From Anaerolineales bacterium UBA6055 (lineage in GTDB: Bacteria; Chloroflexota; Anaerolineae; Aggregatilineales; Phototrophicaceae): DNA of 64,000 nt. Shown piece after piece: positions 18,789 through 28,276 of this stretch. The translations under genes and the position numbers were made by a program. The DNA lies in assembly GCA_002428985.1 (NCBI GenBank), contig DIYL01000059.1, positions 50,872-114,871 of the forward strand, in the 5' to 3' direction. Position 1 is the stretch's first letter; each line of letters begins with the position of its first letter. The notes beneath the pieces were generated by a model, which saw only the letters and a list, made by a program, of their open reading frames with translations, ran no database searches and had not been told where the DNA came from.

Positions 18789-18856
18789 ACAAATAACCAC
18801 AGAAGAAAACATCATTAAACAAAACTGAATCAGTTACAAATTATAATAGAGTTCTA

Positions 18857-18880
18857 ACACGGGGTTGCTTGACCTCGTGT
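18857..18880. repeat. REP-like hairpin
   Basis: ACACGGGGT and ACCTCGTGT pair over nine positions with one mismatch around a 6-base loop. It sits in the 175-base gap between the DUF1152 pair and the SDR gene and shares the ACCTC half of the hairpin at 7680. Confidence 0.45.
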
Positions 18881-18963
18881 GCACTCTAGGTTGTATCGTA
18901 AAAACATGCTTAAGCAGATGGGTCGCACCCAAATCATCAATTTAGCATATAAAGGGAAATCAC

Positions 18964-19872
18964 ATGTCTAACGATACACAAACCATCCTCATTACGGGTA
19001 GCAGCAGCGGGCTTGGCTTACAGATGACGCGCTCATTCGTCGCCAAAGGGCATACAGTCATCGCGACGATGCGCAACATAAACGGTAAAAATGCAGATAT
19101 CGCCAACGAGCTCAACACCTATGCCACGTCACAATCTGGTGAATTACACACAGTCAATATGGATGTCACCGACGACCAATCCGTCCAAACCGCTATTGAG
19201 AATATTCTCAAACAAGTGGGCACAATTGATGTTGTGATTAACAACGCAGGCGTAGGTGGCGGCGGGTTTACAGAAGCCTTCACACCGGAGCAATTTCAAC
19301 TCACATTTGACGTCAATGTACTTGGTGTACAACGTGTTATGCGAGCAATCTTACCGACGATGCGCCACAATCAATCCGGTCTCATCATTAATATTTCCAG
19401 TGCAATGGGACGTATGGTGATTCCCTTTGCAGGCGCATACACTGCATCAAAATATGCCCTTGAAGGATTATCCGAGACATACCGTTATGAGTTGCACGAA
19501 ACAGGAATAGATGTTGTTATTGTCGAGCCAGGTGGCTTTGCGACCAATTATTGGTCAAGTATGATGCAAGCTCAAGACACCAAGCGCGTGAATAGCTATG
19601 GTGATGGCGCCAATCGACCGGATGAATTTTGGCAAGGCGTTTCGGGTATGATTGGTGGCGCAGAAGCAGCCGACCCACAAAATCTCGTTGATGCTGTGTA
19701 TGATCTGATCGCTCTACCATCCGAAAAACGACCACTACGCCTTGTCGTTGATCCAGTCACGGGTGGCGATGCGCCCAAAACCATAAACGCAACCAGCGAA
19801 ACAGTACAACGTAGCGTACTCAGTGCCTTCGGATTTGAGCATCTTGTGTCGGCAATACCTGAATCAGAATAA
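18964..19872 (+). CDS. Short-chain dehydrogenase/reductase (SDR)
   Basis: A 302-residue classical SDR. The cofactor loop is 'TGSSSGLG' (residues 11-18), the structural motif 'NNAGVGG' lies near 92, and the catalytic site is Ser in 'NISSAMGR' with Tyr159-xxx-Lys163 in 'YTASKYALEG'. 'VEPGGFATNYW' is the usual post-catalytic loop. Such enzymes reduce or oxidise alcohols and ketones with NAD(P)H. The substrate is not predictable. It is monocistronic and ends at a strong terminator. Confidence 0.9.
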   Translation: MSNDTQTILITGSSSGLGLQMTRSFVAKGHTVIATMRNINGKNADIANELNTYATSQSGELHTVNMDVTDDQSVQTAIENILKQVGTIDVVINNAGVGGGGFTEAFTPEQFQLTFDVNVLGVQRVMRAILPTMRHNQSGLIINISSAMGRMVIPFAGAYTASKYALEGLSETYRYELHETGIDVVIVEPGGFATNYWSSMMQAQDTKRVNSYGDGANRPDEFWQGVSGMIGGAEAADPQNLVDAVYDLIALPSEKRPLRLVVDPVTGGDAPKTINATSETVQRSVLSAFGFEHLVSAIPESE

Positions 19873-19882
19873 TTTTGGGGAT

Positions 19883-19906
19883 AGGGTGGCATACAACCAC
19901 CCTTTT
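19883..19906. terminator. Bidirectional terminator-like hairpin
   Basis: AGGGTGG pairs with CCACCCT over a 7-base loop and is followed by TTTT. It lies between the convergent SDR and DUF1349 genes. Confidence 0.65.
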
Positions 19907-19911
19907 ATAGT

Positions 19912-20445
19912 CTATTGTGTAATCGTGAAGTGTTCAAATGTGGTGGTGAAGCCGCCGCCTTTGGGTGAAGCCGCCATAACACCAACCTGTAAGGTCTCTG
20001 CATCGGTCAGATAACATTCACGGATCATCGTCCAACTTTCGCCATCGCGCGAGAAGGACACTTCAAAAGCTGTGCCGATGCGTTCCATCCGAATCCATGC
20101 TGATTCAGGCGCATCTTCTAATGGCACAACCGACCAATCCGAGAAGTCGCGGGTTAAAACGGCACTCGCCTGTTGCACACCATTGAGATACTCAACACCG
20201 CATTTCAGCCAGAATTTTTCGTCCTGACGCACCATCAGCCCCGCTTGATCGTACAGCGCTTCATAAGCACCTGTAAATTTGACTGCGGCGACAAAATTGT
20301 CTGTCACAGCTTTGGAATAGAAGTGCGCATTATCGGCGATAAAATCATGACGGGTGACGCGCCAAAAGTCTGTTTCTTTGTCTGTTGTCAGGCTAATAAC
20401 ACCGTCCGAATCGCTCCAAGATGCAGGTTCGTTCAACCATTGCAT
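19912..20445 (-). CDS. DUF1349 domain protein (concanavalin A-like fold)
   Basis: A 177-residue all-beta protein of the DUF1349 family, related to yeast 'regulation of enolase 1'. Landmarks are 'TDFWRVTRHDF', 'QAGLMVRQDEKFWLKCGVEY', 'WIRMERIGTAFEVSFSRDGESWTMIRE' and 'VGVMAASP'. It starts one base after the stop of the NDUFA9-like gene and is surely co-transcribed with it. The fold suggests carbohydrate or ligand binding; no catalytic residues are evident. Confidence 0.88.
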   Translation of the reverse strand: MQWLNEPASWSDSDGVISLTTDKETDFWRVTRHDFIADNAHFYSKAVTDNFVAAVKFTGAYEALYDQAGLMVRQDEKFWLKCGVEYLNGVQQASAVLTRDFSDWSVVPLEDAPESAWIRMERIGTAFEVSFSRDGESWTMIRECYLTDAETLQVGVMAASPKGGGFTTTFEHFTITQ

Positions 20446-20446
20446 C

Positions 20447-21400
20447 TTAATTTACCGTCGCATTCTGGAAGAATTTCGCCATCGTATCACCGATATTATT
20501 GTCATTTAGATATTCGATATGTTCACCAGAAAACGGGATCGGATCCATACCAAAGTGATTCACCAATGCGTTATCTTCAACGATATTCGGCACTGCCAAT
20601 AGATCGAGCAAGCTAGTTGTAACAGGTGATCCCGGTAACAAACTTTGCATCACAACAACCGCAGGGCGTAACAACCATGTCGGTGCAGGTACCATTAAGC
20701 GCCATGTGCCCATCGCCTCGATAATGCGCTTTTCGATCTCACCGAGTGTCAATACTTCCGGTCCACCGAGAACCAATTCTTTACCGATAGTACTGTCATC
20801 ATCCAAACTACGGACAACCGCTTCAACCACATCGGCTGATGACACCGGTTGGAATTGTGCTGTCCCACCACCAACCAATGGGAATACAAGCGGGGTCACT
20901 TTGAGCAAACGCGCAAATGTGTTGAAAAATTCGTCTTGTGGTCCAAAAATTGCTGATGGACGGAATGCGGTCCATTGCATATCAGACTGAGCAACATATT
21001 CTTGGGCACGACCTTTACTCGCAAGGAAGCGATACGGCAGATCACTCTTCGCACCGTTTTGGCTCATATTGAGGAAGCGTTTAACACCTGACGCCTCTGC
21101 CGCATCAAGCAGATTCACTGTGCCTTGATAATTGACTTCTTCGTATGTTTGCCCGCCTTTTTCCATCGCAATCGCCACATAATGAATGACCGCTGTCACA
21201 TCTTTCATCAATGGTGGCAAGCTATCACGATCAGTCACATCGCCTTTGACGATTTCGATTTTATCTTTAACATCTTTGAGGCGGATTTCAGCTTTTTCAG
21301 GATTGCGTACCATCGCACGGACAGGTTTGCCCATCTCAACCAATTTTTTAACAGTCACATTGCCGAGGTAGCCAGCCGCTCCGGTTACTAGAATTGTCAT
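20447..21400 (-). CDS. NDUFA9/NmrA-like atypical SDR
   Basis: A 317-residue NAD(P)-binding protein with N-terminal 'VTGAAGYLGNVTVKKL' (GxxGxxG), 'GDVTDRDSLPPLMKDVTAVIHYVA' and 'RPSAIFGPQDEFFN'. This is the complex I NDUFA9-like subgroup of extended/atypical SDRs. The active-site YxxxK is replaced by 'YRFLASKGRAQEY', as often in this group, so it may bind cofactor without catalysis or act on quinone-related substrates. It precedes the DUF1349 gene by one base. Confidence 0.85.
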   Translation of the reverse strand: MTILVTGAAGYLGNVTVKKLVEMGKPVRAMVRNPEKAEIRLKDVKDKIEIVKGDVTDRDSLPPLMKDVTAVIHYVAIAMEKGGQTYEEVNYQGTVNLLDAAEASGVKRFLNMSQNGAKSDLPYRFLASKGRAQEYVAQSDMQWTAFRPSAIFGPQDEFFNTFARLLKVTPLVFPLVGGGTAQFQPVSSADVVEAVVRSLDDDSTIGKELVLGGPEVLTLGEIEKRIIEAMGTWRLMVPAPTWLLRPAVVVMQSLLPGSPVTTSLLDLLAVPNIVEDNALVNHFGMDPIPFSGEHIEYLNDNNIGDTMAKFFQNATVN

Positions 21401-21564
21401 TTAATATTCCCCTATGTGATAAGTGTATCCAGTATGTCCGAACTGTAGCGCGACTTCATTAAAATGCGCTTAGGAACATGAGAACATTCGGCTAATGAGG
21501 GCAATGATAGTGAGATATAGTAAAATAATAAGCAAAAGACGGTCAACACATAATACAAAATCAA

Positions 21565-22155
21565 ATGGCTACCAATCAAACCAACGATATATTCCAATTT
21601 GAATCACCCTTTAACCCTGAACAAGCAATCGAGCGATTAAAGCAATTCAAAGAACATCGATTAGATTATGTATATTTTGAACACTCAAAAGACGAAATTT
21701 CGTTTGTTATTCATGTGAAACATAGTGAGTTCATTGTTTTAACCTCTAAAATATATCTCACTCCAAAGAGACAAGACAACAGTGAAGTAACAACAACTGT
21801 AACGCTGAAATTGCTAAATGAAAGTTATTTAGAAACCTCTGATTCACCCATCTTTGACTTCGGTAAACGTGGAACACGTATATTCGTCGTTGTTATGGGC
21901 TTGATTACGATTCTAATTCTACAATCACTAGGTATTGATATGCTACCATTTCTCGCAGATATGCCAGTAATAAAATATAACGCCCTTATTTTTCAAATTC
22001 TTTGTCTTGGCTCTATTGGGGTGATAGTTACAATCCCGCTTACTATCATCTATAGAGAGATAGTCAAACCGAGAGGTGCATTTTCCTCACCTTATACAAA
22101 GTGGCATGAACTCAAAAATTTCATACAAAATGTGTTGATAGACACATCGCAATGA
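21565..22155 (+). CDS. Two-helix membrane protein of unknown function
   Basis: A 196-residue protein with a soluble N-terminal part (residues 1-105, strand-rich, 'YVYFEHSKDEISFVIHVKHSE'), then two membrane helices ('IFVVVMGLITILILQSLGI' and 'ILCLGSIGVIVTIPLTIIY') and a short cytosolic tail. The plan resembles the gene at 27293, which lies just beyond the repeat-flanked protease module, so the two may be distant relatives. No motif is recognised. Confidence 0.6.
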   Translation: MATNQTNDIFQFESPFNPEQAIERLKQFKEHRLDYVYFEHSKDEISFVIHVKHSEFIVLTSKIYLTPKRQDNSEVTTTVTLKLLNESYLETSDSPIFDFGKRGTRIFVVVMGLITILILQSLGIDMLPFLADMPVIKYNALIFQILCLGSIGVIVTIPLTIIYREIVKPRGAFSSPYTKWHELKNFIQNVLIDTSQ

Positions 22156-22168
22156 CATTTATCTAATA

Positions 22169-22304
22169 GGGATTTATTGCGCGTGGTAGGATACATCTAA
22201 ATCTGCTTTCTATAATCCAATATAGCGGACGCACGAATCATCCCTGCAAATCTGTTGTAGGGACAGGCTGAAATGCAATGTCTACGTGCATATGCCTGTC
22301 CGCC
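22169..22304. repeat. Module-flanking intergenic repeat, copy A
   Basis: About 136 bases beginning GGGATTTATTGCGCGTGGTA and ending in a GGACAGGC...GCCTGTCC hairpin. It matches copy B at 26068-26182 along most of its length. In copy A the hairpin loop carries an extra 20 or so bases. The two copies bracket the protease-NTPase-TPR/Trypco1 locus in the same orientation. Confidence 0.75.
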
Positions 22305-22424
22305 ACCCACCACTCGACGGATGAGGTCAACTACAAGCTCCCCATAGCTGTAAACTTAAGAATGTCGGTTCTATTTGTCATCACCACACCACCGGAGGCT
22401 CAACGCCTTCCGGCTACTCAAATC

Positions 22425-22472
22425 AAAAAAGTCTGCTAAAGCGACTCTTATGAACCTCTTTAGCAGGTTTTT
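22425..22472. terminator. Bidirectional Rho-independent terminator
   Basis: CTGCTAAAG (22433-22441) pairs perfectly with CTTTAGCAG (22458-22466). An A-run lies on the left and a T-run on the right, so it can stop transcripts from both sides. It lies downstream of the protease-NTPase gene. The rest of the 22305-22572 gap holds two further imperfect GC-rich hairpins (near 22391 and 22484) and no gene. Confidence 0.65.
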
Positions 22473-22572
22473 CAATATCCAGTAGCCTGCCCGTTTTGAA
22501 CGGCAGGCGGTGCAGGGAGTCATGTAATGTTGTTGATAGATCATTTTGCTAAATTTTACAGGCATGGGGCAA

Positions 22573-25500
22573 CTACAAACTCCCCAACACCGCATCCGCA
22601 TCAACCTGCCCCCAATGATACCCAATCTCCTGACTCATCCCTTTCGCGACATACGCTTCCATCCGCGCTTTGTCGGGATCACCAGCGGCTTTGTACGCCC
22701 ATGCCAACGCCACCCGAATATCTGCTTCACGAATACGATATTCACCATTGAGCGCCATCGTCAACGCCTGCTCAAGATCAGCCAATGCACTAGCCGGATC
22801 GTTCATATGCTTGGCATACCAACGCCCCCGCGCCAACCACGCCTCTATCTTGACATCAACGTGTTCAAGCCGTCCAGCTATCGTAACCGCCTTTTCGTAA
22901 TGCTCGCCTGCAGTCTCATATTCACCAATATCTGCATCCAAATCGCCTAGTACCCGATGACATCGACTCCAATCACCACGCCAGCCTTGACTCCGGCAAA
23001 TCTCAAGATTAGCATCCGTCACATTGCGTGCATAGTCAGCTTGCCCTACACGTTGCAAATAATCAGCATGCCACATACCACGAAGCCCGTAGAGGTATTG
23101 TTTATCAGAGTCAATTTCTTGTCCAAGAACTTCTGCTTGTTTGAAAGCCTCGTCTACCTTTTCAACTTCTCCAAGCAAGTAATTCGCCCAACCCAGATAG
23201 CTATTTCCATCCCGTTCCTCCTGTTTACGTTCACGCTCACCCACCACCAATCGTGACTGTACCAATGCCTGCTCAGCTGAACGTTTCATCGCTTTCAGTT
23301 CCCCCAGATCACGATAGATACCCGAAAGGTTCAGGTAGATTATACTAAGATTGTTATAATTCTGCTGATCACTAGCAATTTTAATGGCTCTATTTTGAAT
23401 CGGGATTGATTCTCTTAATCGACCAAGATTTTGAAAGCAGAAACCCATAATCTGATAAACTAGACGGTTATAAACTTCATCTATAACGAGAATATCCTTT
23501 GTAATATCAGATTCTTCAAAAAAATTCATCATTATTTGCAATTCTGTCTCAAATGCTCCTAGTTGATAGAGCAATCTGTATTTTGATCCCTGATCAATTT
23601 GATCCCTATGTACTTTAAATGCCTCATCATACGCACCCGCACGACATAGGTGATGAACCACTTCAATATAAGGTTTCAAGTCGTCGAGTGTTGGGAAGTC
23701 TCCCGGTTCATCGGCATTTTCCTGATAATGGTCGGCAACCGCTTGATGCACTGGCGCGACCTCATCTTGTTGATGATCCTTTTCAAGTGCCGTCCGGTAA
23801 TGGCGTTGCACTAACGGATGTGCACTGTAGGTCGTCTCCTCACCAACCGTTTTACGCAACAAACGGCGCTCAATCAGTTCTTGTAACAGTCGCTCAAATT
23901 CATCATCTTCAAGTGCTGTCAGCGGTGTATTCAGCTCACTGCCTGTGTCGGTACGGAAGACCTTTTCAAACGCACTTTCAGGCACAGGTAAGCGGAACAC
24001 ACTGAACAACTTGAGGAAGGCTTTGTCCGCATCCGTTAGATGACGGTCATATTGGCGCAACACATACCCAACCCGCCAATACCGTGGATTTTCGTCTTCA
24101 GGTGTCTCAACAATCTCGCCAAATATGTCCGCATGATACTTCGTCACAGCCAAATTTTGATCATGCAAATACGTGCCCACAAGGCTGACCGTCAGTGCGT
24201 GCCCCTCCCAATCACTCACAATCCGGTCGAGTTGTTCATCCTCACCCGATACTTTTAAATTCCGTAGGAGTTCACGCCCATCATTATCACTCAGTCGCGT
24301 CACATCCCGTTGGACATACGCGGTGTGACTGAGTAAATCGAGCAACGGCGCACGGCTCGTCACCAAACAGAACGACGTATGCCCCGGTTGCGCAAACATC
24401 TCCAACAGCCGTGTGAGGTCATTGCTCTTTATCGACCCGAATTTATCGCCGGACTGCTCTTGCATCACTTCCAGCCCATCCAGCACCAGCACCAATCGCC
24501 GTGTCATCACCAACGCCCCGATGAAATTGACCCGTTGCGCCGTCCCGCGTATCGCCTGCAAATTCCGTTCGCTATACAGATACCTCGTCAGTGCTTCGAT
24601 CATATTCTCAATACTGCGGTCTTCATAAAAACTCCACCAGAACACACCATCCGGTTGGGGCAGACCGTTCTCGCTCGCCAACAGATTGCGCGTCACCCAC
24701 CGATACGCAATACTGCTCTTACCCTCACCCCCAAACCCAATCAACCCCGTCAGATGCACCGTCTGGTCGGCATAATCCGTGTCAATGTTTTTCAGCATCT
24801 CAGCACGCCCCGCCCATTCTTGTAGTTCAGGCGGTTCCGTCGGTTGATAAATAGGTTTCAGCGGGAAGCCGATACTCGATTCAACCCGTGCGACTTCTTG
24901 TCGGGTATCTTCAGGGGGTGGGTCGTCTTGTTCCATAGGCAATGTATCCGCATCATGTAACGGCAAGCCAAGCGGAGCAAGCGACAACACTTTGCCATCC
25001 ACACCATAACCATCTGTTATAGGTTGACTTCCACCCGGATCATATAACTCGGATATGACACCAACCACAAGATTACGGCGCAAATCCCACACTGGCGCAC
25101 CACTCACACCACCCGCAAGATTAACTGATGCGAGATGGATTGGCTCTTCCTGCAAATCCTTACCCTCCGGTCGATAGATATGCCCCTTAATTGTGCCATC
25201 CACCCATGTCGATTGATACTTATCCCGATCAGGAAATGCAAAGCTACGAAACTCGTGAGTATACGATAAAGATGCATCACCCAATGTTGCAATCCCGACA
25301 TCTGTTGGGAGCTGTTCAACCGCCGTCAGCTTCAAAACAACCACATCATCATCGTATTGCTCCAACATCCGGATCACTTGCGCGTCAAATGTTTTGTCTT
25401 CTATCGTCCCGCGCTTAATCTGCGGGAAATACACCTTAACAACAGATTCCGTTGTACACTCGCCTAAAACATCTTTGACAACATGTTTGCATGTTACCAA

Positions 25501-25638
25501 TAAAGCGGGGCGGCGTTGTACCGCAAATGTTGTCCCAAATGTAATACCATGTTCGGTTTGAACCTGTGCGACAAAACCCCGTATATGTTGCCCACGTTTT
25601 CCATCAGGGCGTGGAAATCGACTAGCCTGATTGGTCAT
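22573..25638 (-). CDS. Trypsin-like protease - STAND NTPase - TPR protein
   Basis: A 1021-residue three-part protein. Residues 1-230 are a trypsin/HtrA-type serine protease with the full triad: His52 ('LLVTCKHVVKD'), Asp98 ('DDDVVVLKL') and Ser179 ('GGVSGAPVWD'). Residues about 280-600 are an NB-ARC-like NTPase with Walker A 'GFGGEGKSS' near 300, 'RLVLVLDGLEVMQ' and 'CLVTSRAPL'. The C-terminal 400 residues are TPR repeats ('NNLSIIYLNLSGIYRDLGELKAMKRSAEQAL'). ATG 25638 is chosen since AAGGAAG lies 5 bases upstream; an in-frame start at 25710 would overlap the previous gene by 89 bases. Known relatives belong to NLR-like conflict systems in which the NTPase gates a protease effector. The upstream gene is its standard companion. 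Confidence 0.88.
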   Translation of the reverse strand: MTNQASRFPRPDGKRGQHIRGFVAQVQTEHGITFGTTFAVQRRPALLVTCKHVVKDVLGECTTESVVKVYFPQIKRGTIEDKTFDAQVIRMLEQYDDDVVVLKLTAVEQLPTDVGIATLGDASLSYTHEFRSFAFPDRDKYQSTWVDGTIKGHIYRPEGKDLQEEPIHLASVNLAGGVSGAPVWDLRRNLVVGVISELYDPGGSQPITDGYGVDGKVLSLAPLGLPLHDADTLPMEQDDPPPEDTRQEVARVESSIGFPLKPIYQPTEPPELQEWAGRAEMLKNIDTDYADQTVHLTGLIGFGGEGKSSIAYRWVTRNLLASENGLPQPDGVFWWSFYEDRSIENMIEALTRYLYSERNLQAIRGTAQRVNFIGALVMTRRLVLVLDGLEVMQEQSGDKFGSIKSNDLTRLLEMFAQPGHTSFCLVTSRAPLLDLLSHTAYVQRDVTRLSDNDGRELLRNLKVSGEDEQLDRIVSDWEGHALTVSLVGTYLHDQNLAVTKYHADIFGEIVETPEDENPRYWRVGYVLRQYDRHLTDADKAFLKLFSVFRLPVPESAFEKVFRTDTGSELNTPLTALEDDEFERLLQELIERRLLRKTVGEETTYSAHPLVQRHYRTALEKDHQQDEVAPVHQAVADHYQENADEPGDFPTLDDLKPYIEVVHHLCRAGAYDEAFKVHRDQIDQGSKYRLLYQLGAFETELQIMMNFFEESDITKDILVIDEVYNRLVYQIMGFCFQNLGRLRESIPIQNRAIKIASDQQNYNNLSIIYLNLSGIYRDLGELKAMKRSAEQALVQSRLVVGERERKQEERDGNSYLGWANYLLGEVEKVDEAFKQAEVLGQEIDSDKQYLYGLRGMWHADYLQRVGQADYARNVTDANLEICRSQGWRGDWSRCHRVLGDLDADIGEYETAGEHYEKAVTIAGRLEHVDVKIEAWLARGRWYAKHMNDPASALADLEQALTMALNGEYRIREADIRVALAWAYKAAGDPDKARMEAYVAKGMSQEIGYHWGQVDADAVLGSL

Positions 25639-25972
25639 TCGCATCTTCCTTTGGCTTATTCCAAACCAGTTTTGCAGTAATATGCAGTTGCGTTTCAGAC
25701 TTTGCCACAATCACGCCTGCTTCTGCTGTAATCTGAATACCAAATTCAACTTCTACAGTATCCGGTTTATCATGGAGGCCATCTAAGATCGCTTTGGTTT
25801 TGTCTGCGACCCAACCAATTGTACTCAGCGACTTGTCTACCGCCGTTTTAGACCGCCCGCTTAACTCCTCTAATACTTTAGCGTCCACATCTTCTTTGCG
25901 TGAAATCGTCCGCACCCGTCCACTACCAAGATCAACAAGTACTTTGACATCATCTGCATTATTTTCTGGCAT
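25622..25972 (-). CDS. Trypsin-co-occurring domain 1 (Trypco1) small protein
   Basis: A 116-residue protein ending in 'VEVEFGIQITAEAGVIVAKSETQLHITAKLVW' (in part), the Trypco1/CU044_2847-family beta motif (FGIxxxAEAGxxxAK...). A helical middle follows the N-terminal strand pair. It overlaps the protease-NTPase start by 17 bases, so the two are translationally coupled. In published comparative work this domain accompanies trypsin-NTPase conflict systems, probably as an effector-associated adaptor or substrate. The exact role is unproven. Confidence 0.85.
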   Translation of the reverse strand: MPENNADDVKVLVDLGSGRVRTISRKEDVDAKVLEELSGRSKTAVDKSLSTIGWVADKTKAILDGLHDKPDTVEVEFGIQITAEAGVIVAKSETQLHITAKLVWNKPKEDANDQSG

Positions 25973-26067
25973 GATCGATTACTCCTATATGCGATATAGT
26001 TTGTATCTTAGTATACTTAACTTGCTGTAAGCTCGCTAAACATTTTAGCTCTGTCTCAGGGCTGATG

Positions 26068-26182
26068 GGGATTTATTGCGCGTGGTAGAATATATCCATA
26101 TCTGATTTCTATAATCCTATATCGCGGACGCACGAATCATCCCTGCAAACCAGTTGTAGGGACAGGCTTCTGCCTGTCCGCC
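26068..26182. repeat. Module-flanking intergenic repeat, copy B
   Basis: About 115 bases matching copy A (22169-22304), with a cleaner terminal hairpin: GGACAGGC, loop TTCT, GCCTGTCC. It ends 18 bases before the sua5 start. No other element fills the 228-base gap. Confidence 0.75.
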
Positions 26183-26200
26183 GAGATAACAATACCTGTC

Positions 26201-27262
26201 ATGACCCAAGAACCCTATATCACAACCACAACCACCCATACCATCGAGCCGACAAATCCGGATCCAGCGATTATCCAACACGCCAGCGATGTACTACATG
26301 CGGGTGGCTTAGTCGCATTCCCAACCGAGACAGTCTACGGACTCGGCGCGAATGCACTCGATGAAACGGCTGTCGCGAAAATTTTCCGTGCCAAAGGTCG
26401 TCCCTCTAACGACCCGATCATCGTCCACATTGCCGAGGTCAATCAACTCAGCCAGATTGCCATCGACATCCCCGATATCGTATCGACGTTAACCGAGCGA
26501 TTTTGGGCAGGGGCACTCACACTCGTCCTCAAGCGCCATCCCAACATCCCACTCAATATCACCGCAGGTATGGAATCCGTCGCAGTCCGTATGCCCGATC
26601 ATCTCGTTGCATTAGCATTGTTGCGTCAATCGGGTTTGCCCATCGGCGCGCCCAGTGCCAACACATTTTCACGCCCAAGCCCAACGCAAGCCAGCCACGT
26701 CCTAGATGATTTAGATGGGCATGTCGATGTAGTGTTGGATGGCGGAAGCACAACCATCGGCGTGGAATCGACAATTCTCAGTCTCATCGCCGATGTCCCA
26801 ACGGTATTACGTCCGGGGGGTGTCTCACTCGAAGCTTTACGCGAAGTCCTACCCGATGTCGTCTACCATCCTAAATACCTCGCTGAAGATGTGAAATCCG
26901 CCCCATCACCGGGCACATTGCTTAAGCATTATTCACCAACCGCCGATGTGATACTATTTCGCGGGGAAAATTCCGAACACGTCTGGTCAGCAATGCGCGC
27001 CGAAGCCCAAAAACACAACACAGTCGGCGTGATGACCCTCGATAACGACGCACACCAATTTGACGAACTTGACGTGATAATCGCACGACTCGGTAGGACT
27101 GTCGATGAAGCTGCATTAAACTTATTCTCGGCATTACGCGACCTCGATAAACAAGGCGTGGATGTCATTCTTGTCCGCGCCCCCGACAAAACCGGACTCG
27201 GTCTAGCTGTGTGGGATCGCCTCGTTCGCGCATCCATTGGGCAAGTAGTTGAAGTGAAATAA
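26201..27262 (+). CDS. sua5: L-threonylcarbamoyladenylate synthase (Sua5 type)
   Basis: A 353-residue two-domain Sua5 enzyme. It makes threonylcarbamoyl-AMP from threonine, bicarbonate and ATP for the t6A37 modification of ANN-decoding tRNAs. Residues about 25-215 form the YrdC domain: 'GGLVAFPTETVYGLGANALDE', 'KIFRAKGRPSNDPIIVHI', 'AVRMPDH' and 'GAPSANTFSRPSPTQASHV'. A linker 'SPGTLLKHYSPTADVILF' leads to the Sua5 C-terminal domain. Length agrees with Sua5 rather than the shorter TsaC. It is monocistronic. Confidence 0.95.
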   Translation: MTQEPYITTTTTHTIEPTNPDPAIIQHASDVLHAGGLVAFPTETVYGLGANALDETAVAKIFRAKGRPSNDPIIVHIAEVNQLSQIAIDIPDIVSTLTERFWAGALTLVLKRHPNIPLNITAGMESVAVRMPDHLVALALLRQSGLPIGAPSANTFSRPSPTQASHVLDDLDGHVDVVLDGGSTTIGVESTILSLIADVPTVLRPGGVSLEALREVLPDVVYHPKYLAEDVKSAPSPGTLLKHYSPTADVILFRGENSEHVWSAMRAEAQKHNTVGVMTLDNDAHQFDELDVIIARLGRTVDEAALNLFSALRDLDKQGVDVILVRAPDKTGLGLAVWDRLVRASIGQVVEVK

Positions 27263-27292
27263 CTGAGAATAATAAAGGGCAAAAAGTGAAAA

Positions 27293-28234
27293 ATGAAGCA
27301 GTGTTTTGAAATCAAATTACCTCAAGAAGATATCTGCCAGAAACTACTACAATCAGATGGTGAGTTAAGTGGGTATCATCATAAATTCGAGATAGAAAAT
27401 AGGGTATCCGATGAAATCCTCTTGGTTTTAAAATATAGTTTAAGGCTTAAAGCAGAAAGACTATTCCGACCACAAGTGCGATTAAGGCTTGTATCTGAAA
27501 CTATAGACACGACTATCATCTATGTTGACTCACCCTCTCGGCTATGGTGGGGATTTTGGGTAACTTTCTTCTCGACACTCTATATCTTGCCAATCATCAA
27601 CACACCGCAACTACCATACTTCATAACGTATCTCACCTTTCTAGTTGTAGGAACTTGGACAGCTAGACAAATGAATTGGGCGAATGGTCGCTTTTTGTAT
27701 CAAATACTATGGCAAATTTTTGATGATAAACAATTAATGTGGATTGGTCATCCAAGTCATAATCCTCAAGACACAAAGGTTTTGTTTAACCGAATTATTC
27801 CGTTTCAAATCGAATCAAATCATCCTACAGATACAATCATTCAAAATCTAAGAACAATTCCTGAAGTTCCTAAAATAGGCAAATCCTCAAAACTCAAAGT
27901 TATCCAAAAGAGTAATCGAATTGTGATATTGCATTACGTTAAAGTAAGATCACATTATTGGCTCCGACATCACGTGGATGTAAACATAATCTCATTAAAT
28001 GGAATTATACAATTACATGGTCGCACAGTAATTGAAACAGATTCACAAACACAAGCAAGCACCGCTAGTATTTTTATAACAATAATTCTGTCTCTATTTT
28101 GGGTATATTTAGGTCTAAATATAGTCATTGCAATCCTTATGCTGATGGTTCTATTCACTGCTATCAGTTGGTGGAGAGATGCTAGCAAAACTCAGGACAA
28201 ACTACTTGAGCATATTCTAAACACTGTAAATTAA
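27293..28234 (+). CDS. Membrane protein of unknown function
   Basis: A 313-residue protein with a soluble N-terminal region (1-80), paired helices ('WWGFWVTFFSTLYILPII', 'YFITYLTFLVVGTWTA'), a cytosolic domain (about 125-255) and a final hydrophobic pair ('TASIFITIILSLFWVYLGLNIVIAILMLMVLF'). It starts 30 bases after sua5. AT content is higher than its neighbours, suggesting a different history. No family recognised. Confidence 0.6.
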   Translation: MKQCFEIKLPQEDICQKLLQSDGELSGYHHKFEIENRVSDEILLVLKYSLRLKAERLFRPQVRLRLVSETIDTTIIYVDSPSRLWWGFWVTFFSTLYILPIINTPQLPYFITYLTFLVVGTWTARQMNWANGRFLYQILWQIFDDKQLMWIGHPSHNPQDTKVLFNRIIPFQIESNHPTDTIIQNLRTIPEVPKIGKSSKLKVIQKSNRIVILHYVKVRSHYWLRHHVDVNIISLNGIIQLHGRTVIETDSQTQASTASIFITIILSLFWVYLGLNIVIAILMLMVLFTAISWWRDASKTQDKLLEHILNTVN

Positions 28235-28276
28235 TTCCTAACCTTGTGCCTTATCTGTCTTCGTGGTTATCATTTT

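Noticed and set aside
25639..25710. Upstream start of the trypsin-NTPase protein at 25710
   Set aside because: It would overlap Trypco1 by 89 bases and lacks a ribosome site, whereas ATG 25638 has AAGGAAG.
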